A stretch of DNA of 64,000 bases, from the NCBI RefSeq assembly GCF_000745185.1, contig NZ_JQNJ01000001.1, positions 3,330,501-3,394,500 on the forward strand, read 5' to 3'. Both the position numbers and the translations under genes were made by a program. Shown here piece after piece: positions 58,154-64,000 of this stretch. The first letter of the stretch is position 1. Each line of letters opens with the position of its first letter. This stretch comes from Muricauda sp. MAR_2010_75 (GTDB taxonomy: Bacteria; Bacteroidota; Bacteroidia; Flavobacteriales; Flavobacteriaceae). A model generated the notes under the pieces. That model was not told the origin of the DNA. It saw nothing but the letters and a program-made list of their open reading frames with translations, and searched no databases.

Positions 58154-59326
58154 ATGATGAATATTTCAAAACCAGCGCTTGTAGCTTTGGCTTGTTTCTT
58201 TACAGCATCAACCTTTGCACAAGACATTGAATTAACAAAAAAGGATAGCATAGTACAAAGCTACTGGCTAGTATCCCTTGGAACCAATATCGTGGACGAC
58301 TCTGGACATGAATTTGACAGGCTTTTTGACATTAAAGATGCTTGGAACATGGTACCATACCCATCTAGAATCAGTGTGGGGCGCTATTTTAAAAATGGTC
58401 TTGGTTTGGAGGCCATTGGTACCTATAATAAGTATAAGGAGGGAAAAATCATTGATAAACAAGTTAACCCTGAAGACATAGATTACTTTGGAATTGATTT
58501 TAGGGCAAGCTACGATTTGAACAAAATTTTGGGGGAAACCGGTTTTTTTGATCCTTATGTTGGAATAGGAGCGGGATATACCGATGCCAATAACCAGGGT
58601 AGGGGAACCTACAATGCGGTTTTGGGTTTTAGGACTTGGTTTTCCGATCATTGGGGTCTTGATATTAATACTTCGGGTAAATGGGCCATGAGTACAGAAA
58701 ATGCGAACAATCACATTCAACATGCGGTTGCCGTGGCCTATCGTTTTGAAGTTGAAAAGGGACTTTCCCGAAAAGGAGAGGAAAAACTTGCTTTGTTGAA
58801 AGAGATGGAGGAAGAACAAAAAAGAGTTCAAGATTCCATTGCACAAGCAGAGGAGGAAGCTCGATTGTTGGCCGAACGTCTGCAAAGAGAAAAAGAAGCT
58901 GCGGAACTGTCTGCTGCCGAAAAGGCCAAAAAAGATGCTGAGGATGCCAGACGTGCCGCCCTTCAAAACAAAATCAATGGATTGGGCAATGTGTACTTCA
59001 AGCTTAATTCTTCCTATCTGACTTCCAAGGATAAAGAACTTTTGGACCAATTGGTCACCGTTATGCAAGATGAACCAAACTTGATCATTAAAGTAACGGC
59101 ACACACCGATTCAAGGGGAACCGACCAATACAATCAATGGCTTTCGGAACGAAGAGCGGAACGTACCGTTGAATATGTTATTTCAAAAGGAATAGCAGGG
59201 GATAGGATTAGTCATGAAGCCTTCGGGGAGACCCAATTGGTAAACGAGTGTGAGGATGGAGTATATTGTACGGAAGAAAAGCACGCCAAAAATAGAAGAT
59301 CGGAATTCCAGATTGTTGAATTTTAG
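58154..59326 (+). CDS. OmpA-family outer-membrane protein
   Basis: This 390-residue protein has a signal peptide (SKPALVALACFFTASTFAQ) and an N-terminal OmpA-like beta barrel (about residues 30-200). A charged helical linker rich in Glu, Lys and Ala follows (about 210-270), and then the peptidoglycan-binding OmpA domain (KVTAHTDSRGTDQYNQWLSE and NRRSEFQIVEF). It ties the outer membrane to the wall. It is monocistronic with its own promoter and terminator. Confidence 0.93.
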   Translation: MMNISKPALVALACFFTASTFAQDIELTKKDSIVQSYWLVSLGTNIVDDSGHEFDRLFDIKDAWNMVPYPSRISVGRYFKNGLGLEAIGTYNKYKEGKIIDKQVNPEDIDYFGIDFRASYDLNKILGETGFFDPYVGIGAGYTDANNQGRGTYNAVLGFRTWFSDHWGLDINTSGKWAMSTENANNHIQHAVAVAYRFEVEKGLSRKGEEKLALLKEMEEEQKRVQDSIAQAEEEARLLAERLQREKEAAELSAAEKAKKDAEDARRAALQNKINGLGNVYFKLNSSYLTSKDKELLDQLVTVMQDEPNLIIKVTAHTDSRGTDQYNQWLSERRAERTVEYVISKGIAGDRISHEAFGETQLVNECEDGVYCTEEKHAKNRRSEFQIVEF

Positions 59327-59348
59327 GATTAAAGATACATCAAACCTT

Positions 59349-59378
59349 AAAAGCCATAGTGAAAACTATGGCTTTTTT
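59349..59378 (+). terminator. Rho-independent terminator of the OmpA-family gene
   Basis: AAAAGCCATAG and CTATGGCTTTT pair perfectly over 11 bp around a TGAAAA loop, followed by T residues. Confidence 0.9.
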
Positions 59379-59505
59379 ATGTGTATTTTTTAAAGTAGAA
59401 TGGATTCCAGCTACTTTTTTATATAGACCTGCCCATTGCCAAATGAAAGCATAGAGGTCGTTTGTAGCATGCTATTATTTGGCTACTTGACTTCTATTTT
59501 TAGGC

Positions 59506-59543
59506 AAAAAAAAAGCTACAGTACGTTTTATTATACCGTAGCT
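59506..59543 (-). terminator. Rho-independent terminator of the polysaccharide genes
   Basis: On the minus strand AGCTAC-G-GTA pairs with TAC-T-GTAGCT with one mismatch over a 10-nt loop, then runs into nine T residues. It lies 28 bp after the end of the glycosyltransferase gene. Confidence 0.75.
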
Positions 59544-59570
59544 AGCTAGACCAAAATTTTAATGCTGTTA

Positions 59571-60605
59571 TTAACGTGAGGGCATGATCTTCATCAATCC
59601 CATACCCAAGTAAAGGCATGTTTTATTGTTAAAGGCCGGGACAAAGGTCATATTGTACAAACGGCCAGTACTGCCCTCACCGATACCTCCAATTTTTGGG
59701 TCCATCGGATATGCTTCAAACGTGTGCAGTTTGGACAGTATTTGCTTTAATTCCTTAAAACTGAGCAGACGGTATTTTAAAGTTCTTATGATCAGGGCAA
59801 AAACATAAGCTTGTTGTTTGCCTTTTAAGTTTTTAACCACTCTGCCATAATCGGGATGGGAACTGTCCAAACCTTTGATCAGACTATGGAAATGTTCGAT
59901 GGCATTGACCATTCCATGAATAAATTTGAGGTTGTGTGCCCGATCTTTGCTGGTCACGATGGAATTTTCAACTACAATGTACCGATGCACATCCATGTCC
60001 ACTTTGGCCATCCTATTGGCTTTAAAAAAGAGACTGGCCGTAAAAATAGCATCTTCGTACAAGGTGCCTTCTATAAATTTCACCCCGGCATCCTCCAAAA
60101 GGCTTCGCTTAACAATATAACGCCACGCTTCATTTCTAAAACCGTGTTCGGCAACGTAGGTAATACCATCCATAACAACCACAGGCAGATTTTGTGGGTT
60201 TTGTGTCATGGAATCAAAATCAAGTTCGGAACCTTCTTTCTTTTCCTTGGTATTGAATTCCAGTACGTCTAGCTCATGTTCTGTGGCCAATTCAATCACG
60301 GCTTTTAGAACATTGGTGGCCAAATAATCGTCTGCATCCAGAAAATAGACATAATCGCCCTTCGCCGCTTCCAAACATTTGTTTCGGGCTACACTTGGAC
60401 CTTGATTTTGTTGTTTGATGAGATGAATGTTAGCATGCTTTTCAGCATATTCCGCTACAATGGCAGCTCCTGAATCTTTGGAACCATCGTCAACAATAAT
60501 GATTTCATATTCATTTGACGATAAGTCTTGATCCAATAGACTTTTAAAGCAACGCTCAATATATTTTTCCTTATTATAAAGTGGAATAAGTATGCTTAAT
60601 TTCAT
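59571..60605 (-). CDS. Glycosyltransferase family 2
   Basis: This 344-residue GT-A enzyme begins KLSILIPLYNKEKYIERC with IIVDDGSKDSG and the metal-binding FLDADDYL. No membrane helix is evident. It probably adds a sugar to a cell-surface polysaccharide or O-antigen. It is the last gene of a minus-strand cluster and is followed by a terminator. A 216-bp gap without a gene or clear promoter separates it from the ATP-grasp gene. Confidence 0.9.
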   Translation of the reverse strand: MKLSILIPLYNKEKYIERCFKSLLDQDLSSNEYEIIIVDDGSKDSGAAIVAEYAEKHANIHLIKQQNQGPSVARNKCLEAAKGDYVYFLDADDYLATNVLKAVIELATEHELDVLEFNTKEKKEGSELDFDSMTQNPQNLPVVVMDGITYVAEHGFRNEAWRYIVKRSLLEDAGVKFIEGTLYEDAIFTASLFFKANRMAKVDMDVHRYIVVENSIVTSKDRAHNLKFIHGMVNAIEHFHSLIKGLDSSHPDYGRVVKNLKGKQQAYVFALIIRTLKYRLLSFKELKQILSKLHTFEAYPMDPKIGGIGEGSTGRLYNMTFVPAFNNKTCLYLGMGLMKIMPSR

Positions 60606-60821
60606 TGCAATCTTAATTGGCTTGTGTTGTTGTTTTAATCACTAAAAAAATGTTGATTCAAAGATTTCAATGTTACTAACGCAATATTTGATTTTTTCTT
60701 ATTATCCTTAAAATCAACATAAAACTAGGGCATCCTTCAGTATGGACAAATAAAATTGATTTAGTGCCGTTTTATGGGGCAAACTACTACTGTTTTGCCG
60801 AAACGAAGGAATTTCTCCTGT

Positions 60822-62090
60822 TTAATAATCATTTTCGTTAAAAGGCTTCAACCATTCCAAAATCATGTTCTCACCGTTGGTGTCCTTGATTTTCAATACT
60901 TCTTTAAACGCATTGATTTTGGAATTGATTTCCGCAATAGTGTCGGTCACCACGTATATTCTGGAATACACTTGTCGTTCGGTTCCCAACCATTCTTCTT
61001 CAACGGTGTCTCCTTCTTTAAATCGTTCCAGTACAAAAACGGTGTTTGGATCATTTTTTATTTTATCGACACCTTCAATGGAACCAATTTCGCCACCCGT
61101 AAGAAGTATCCAAATGGTACAGGCTGTCTTTCCTTTGAACCAATAATCATTTTTCTCAGCAAAGTCATCTTCGCCCATTTCTCCAGTGAAGGAATAGTTC
61201 ACTAACATTTCCCTATGATCAAACCCATTGATATGGGCAATATGAATGTGAGGTGCCTCACCTTGCAATCTAAAGCCGGGATCATAAGCGTAGACAATCC
61301 CATTTTCCACAAAAAATTGAATGTTGAGTACGCCGTTTTGGATTTTCAACCCTTTGAAAAGTTCGCAGAGTTTTGGATGTACCTGATCTATGAACAGTTG
61401 GGAGTGCTTGGACGGATAAACAGCCCCAATACAAACTGGACTGGCATCCCCTTGTTTTTTAGTAGTAAGTCTATCTGATATTGCGGAAATATAAGGTACA
61501 CCATATCTAAAAGTATAGTAGGCGGCCATATCATCACAGTCCATGTACTTTTCAACAAGGACAACGCCTTTTTTGGAAAATTTCAATGCTGTTTTTACCG
61601 ATTCGTTGTAATCCTTGTCGTCCCTACAGATTTTCATACCAACACCACCACCGCTATCCACGGGCTTAATCATTAAGGGGTAGTCGAGGTTTTCAGGCTT
61701 GTCGATGTTCGTTTCATCCAAATAGATGCCGGGAATATCTTGAATGTTATATTCAGCACAATATCTTTTAAACCCGTCCTTGCTACAAAATGCCTCAACA
61801 GCTTCTTTGGTAGCATAGCAGTGTACACCCAGTTTTTCGCAAATTTCCCTGTAGGGCTTTACCAAGATGTCCGCTACGCCCACCAATACTGCATCTACAT
61901 TACGATCCTTTGCCAACTTAACGATGCCGTCAATATCAAAACCATCTATATCATGGGTTTCTGAAGCGTTCTTTTTTGCTGGAGCATTGGGATTTGGATC
62001 AACAACAATGGTATAAATGCCCATTGCGTTTGCCACATCGACCAAAACGGCCGTTTCTGGGTTTCCTCCCAATATGATAAGTTTTTTCAT
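60822..62090 (-). CDS. ATP-grasp domain enzyme
   Basis: This 422-residue protein has the pre-ATP-grasp fold (LIILGGNPETAVLVDVANAMG) and the ATP-grasp core (YPLMIKPVDSGGGVGMKIC, VLVEKYMDCDDMA). ATP-grasp ligases join a carboxylate to an amine or thiol. Position between two glycosyltransferases suggests it adds an amino-acid or acid substituent to a glycan or its precursor. Exact reaction is unknown. Confidence 0.85.
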   Translation of the reverse strand: MKKLIILGGNPETAVLVDVANAMGIYTIVVDPNPNAPAKKNASETHDIDGFDIDGIVKLAKDRNVDAVLVGVADILVKPYREICEKLGVHCYATKEAVEAFCSKDGFKRYCAEYNIQDIPGIYLDETNIDKPENLDYPLMIKPVDSGGGVGMKICRDDKDYNESVKTALKFSKKGVVLVEKYMDCDDMAAYYTFRYGVPYISAISDRLTTKKQGDASPVCIGAVYPSKHSQLFIDQVHPKLCELFKGLKIQNGVLNIQFFVENGIVYAYDPGFRLQGEAPHIHIAHINGFDHREMLVNYSFTGEMGEDDFAEKNDYWFKGKTACTIWILLTGGEIGSIEGVDKIKNDPNTVFVLERFKEGDTVEEEWLGTERQVYSRIYVVTDTIAEINSKINAFKEVLKIKDTNGENMILEWLKPFNENDY

Positions 62091-62157
62091 AAATCAAAGT
62101 TATTACAACATCGTATTATTTTGATGTTCCAGGGGTTTCAATTTTAAACAGGCAGTA

Positions 62158-63399
62158 TTAATTTTTTTGGAATTCAAATCGGTCATTGAAGCCCAAATCC
62201 ATCAATATTTGTTTAATGTCCCCCATGTTTGTGTTTATTTCTACAATTTTGTTTTCATCAATGCCCATAAGCTTCAGCTCCTCCTTGATTTCATCGTGAT
62301 TTGTAGGATTGATGGTGGCTATGATCAAATGATCGAAATCACTGTTGCTTACTGCACTGATGGGTTGTACATGGTTCCCACCAATATTTAAGGGATGGTA
62401 GTCCAGATCTATCCATTTGACCACCTCAAAAAAATGGGCTTTGGTATTCGTGGATAGGATGTGTTGCCCAAATGAACCTGAACTGTAAACAACCACTTTT
62501 GACTTGGGTCCGACATTTAAAAAAGGATTGAAAACCAGATTGTTGTCCTCGTCAAAAATCAACCCTCCAGAGCGAACCAGAATTTGGGAGTACAAATAGT
62601 AAGTAATCTGTTTGTCCAGATTTTCCTTATCCAGAAACTTGCTGAGTTTTGATTTTAGAAAGCTTGTCAACAGCCCCAGCCTGTAATATTCCATTTGTGG
62701 ATTTTCAATGGATTTTACGATGGAATCATGCCGTTGCCTATAATAATAAACGGGAATACGGCTTACGGTGACTTTTTTTGAAATGGCCAGGTAGGCATAG
62801 GTTATGGCGGCGTCTTCTCCCATGATTATTTCGTTGGGCACATCATAGAGAACTTCACTCAGTAATGATTTTTTAAACAATTTGTTCCACACATAAGTTG
62901 ATATACCATGCTCACAGAAACGACCATTATAGATGGCGTTGGGAAGAATGGAGGATTGCAATTCTTCATGCTCATAGATGCCTGTGGATTTTGGTTTTAT
63001 GGTCTCAATTTTCCCATCGAATTCCCTGAAATGGCCCGTGACCACAAGATCAGAGTCATTTGCCACGGCAAGCTTGAACAGCACATCCAAATAAAATGTA
63101 TCTACCCAATCATCACCGTCAACGTATGCAATATATTTTCCCTTGGCTTGATCCAATCCTGCCTTTCTTGCACTTAAAAGTCCACCGTTTTCTTTGTGTA
63201 TGACTTCTACCCGGGTATCCTTCTTTGCGTAATCATCACAAATTTTGGGGCAACTGTCAGGACTGCCATCATCCACCAAAATCAATTCAAAATCTGAAAA
63301 AGATTGGTCTAAAAGGCTATCGATACACTGAGGCAAGTACCTTTCAATCCGATAGATGGGAACAATAACGCTTATTTCAACAGTATTCAATTGACTCAT
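62158..63399 (-). CDS. Glycosyltransferase family 2 with C-terminal Rossmann-like domain
   Basis: This 413-residue protein has an N-terminal GT-A domain (ISVIVPIYRIERYLPQCIDS, LILVDDGSPDSC, AYVDGDDWVD). A C-terminal domain of about 115 residues beginning KVVVYSSGSFGQHILS resembles a nucleotide-binding Rossmann core, with LIIATINPTNHDEI later. The extra domain may bind a nucleotide sugar or modify the added sugar. It lies 67 bp from the ATP-grasp gene in the same direction. Confidence 0.88.
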   Translation of the reverse strand: MSQLNTVEISVIVPIYRIERYLPQCIDSLLDQSFSDFELILVDDGSPDSCPKICDDYAKKDTRVEVIHKENGGLLSARKAGLDQAKGKYIAYVDGDDWVDTFYLDVLFKLAVANDSDLVVTGHFREFDGKIETIKPKSTGIYEHEELQSSILPNAIYNGRFCEHGISTYVWNKLFKKSLLSEVLYDVPNEIIMGEDAAITYAYLAISKKVTVSRIPVYYYRQRHDSIVKSIENPQMEYYRLGLLTSFLKSKLSKFLDKENLDKQITYYLYSQILVRSGGLIFDEDNNLVFNPFLNVGPKSKVVVYSSGSFGQHILSTNTKAHFFEVVKWIDLDYHPLNIGGNHVQPISAVSNSDFDHLIIATINPTNHDEIKEELKLMGIDENKIVEINTNMGDIKQILMDLGFNDRFEFQKN

Positions 63400-63508
63400 A
63401 GTTTATGCAATTCAATATAAAACAAACCTCCTATATAAATATTGTTTTCGGTGGCTGATTTTGTCATATATGGGAATCTATTTTGAAAAATCAAAGATGG
63501 ATCATACT

Positions 63509-64000
63509 TTAAATAAACTCTCCTCCTGTAATTCGCACCAATGAGCCAGTTGTCATTGCTGATTCGTCTGAAATAAAGTACATGACCGCGGGTATGGGGT
63601 CTGACGTATTGAGCATTCTACCCATTGGGATAATTCCAGATGCCTTTTCCTTTAGTTTTTCCTCGCTTACGCCTTCTTTGTTTCGCAGTTCAAGTTCACC
63701 CTCGGTATTGGTCCAACCCATGACCAAATAATTTGATCGCACGCCATATTTGGCATAATGATGGGCTATATGGGTTGATAAGGTATACAAACTACTTTTT
63801 GTTAGAGCGTAGGGAGCGCGGTCAATTTCACCGTAATCCATATGCGCCGACCCAAAAAATAGGATGGAACCCGACTGTTGTTCAACCATGGATTTTAGCA
63901 CGTGTTTCAATAAAAAGAATGGTGCTTTAAGGTTGATGTTGAACACACTGTCATACACATCTTCCTCAGCATCAAGAATTGAGGCAACAGGAGTAATGCC
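63509..64000 (-). CDS. SDR-family oxidoreductase, C-terminal part (5' truncated)
   Basis: The frame is open to the right edge of the window, so the N-terminal NAD-binding region is missing. The visible part shows NINLKAPFFLLKHVL and the catalytic YALTK motif, then a C-terminal ITGGEF block typical of classical SDRs. In this setting it may make or modify a nucleotide-sugar or glycan precursor. It is in the same direction as the glycosyltransferase cluster, with a 109-bp gap to the next gene. Confidence 0.87.
   Translation of the reverse strand, partial: GITPVASILDAEEDVYDSVFNINLKAPFFLLKHVLKSMVEQQSGSILFFGSAHMDYGEIDRAPYALTKSSLYTLSTHIAHHYAKYGVRSNYLVMGWTNTEGELELRNKEGVSEEKLKEKASGIIPMGRMLNTSDPIPAVMYFISDESAMTTGSLVRITGGEFI

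Noticed and set aside
62095..62102. TAACTTTG on the minus strand as a promoter for the ATP-grasp gene
   Set aside because: It would place transcription start at the start codon, and no -33 element fits; the gene is more likely read through from upstream.

Overview
The window is chromosomal DNA of a Bacteroidota bacterium, most likely a marine member of the Flavobacteriaceae (Muricauda/Allomuricauda-like; the genus is a guess). The evidence is a SusC/SusD pair, many lipoproteins with acidic residues after the lipidated Cys, BshA (bacillithiol), a Bacteroidota-type LptD and TamB, LytS/LytTR signalling, moderate-to-low GC, and promoters of the Bacteroidota type (TAnnTTTG at -7, TTG near -33) with few Shine-Dalgarno sequences. 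No tRNA, rRNA, CRISPR array, insertion sequence or prophage gene was seen. Both window ends cut through genes.

Layout. 1-4283 (+) is a tight operon: UbiB-type kinase (cut at the left), flavin reductase, SDR-DUF2867 protein, and a PhrB-like photolyase/cryptochrome that has lost its Fe-S ligands. 4395-6266 (-) is a four-repeat fasciclin lipoprotein. It is followed by a gene-poor 600 bp stretch with an orphan terminator, possibly a small RNA or small peptide. 6866-9304 (+) is a GMC oxidoreductase with its Tat-type small subunit. 9356-11166 (-) is a LytS/LytTR two-component pair. 11359-20046 (+) holds a CBM9-like lipoprotein, a small lipoprotein, SusC, SusD and a sodium:solute symporter. 20087-26588 (-) is a five-gene operon for D-amino-acid substrates: D-amino-acid transaminase, N-acyl-D-amino-acid deacylase, M20 hydrolase and two class-C serine hydrolases.

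26784-31757 is a WYL regulator divergent from a DinB gene, followed by a run of small genes: nucleotidase, alpha/beta hydrolases and a VanX-like D-Ala-D-Ala dipeptidase. The regulator and DinB promoters carry two identical-geometry operators. 31759-37629 contains housekeeping genes (THUMP-like methyltransferase, AI-2E family exporter, DUF4159, DUF1223, RsmE, TfoX-like, TsaD). 37714-59326 is mostly core cell-envelope and central-metabolism functions: TamB, PfkA, GapA, an N-acetylglucosamine kinase, RidA, LptD, amidase, MlaD-type MCE protein, Hdr-like Fe-S pair, a GH3/beta-lactamase fusion, BshA, and an OmpA protein. 59571-64000 (-) is the edge of a surface-polysaccharide locus: two GT2 glycosyltransferases, an ATP-grasp enzyme and an SDR.

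Three themes link the genes. First, there is D-amino-acid and peptidoglycan chemistry: the Dat/D-aminoacylase operon, a VanX-like dipeptidase, an amidase, GH3-lactamase and amino-sugar kinase. Second, there is envelope biogenesis: TamB, LptD, MlaD and polysaccharide genes. Third, there is flavin/light chemistry at the left end. The most distinctive regulatory signal is the pair of TGACA-N6-TGTCA sites, each centred exactly 23 bp from the -7 box of one of two divergent promoters.
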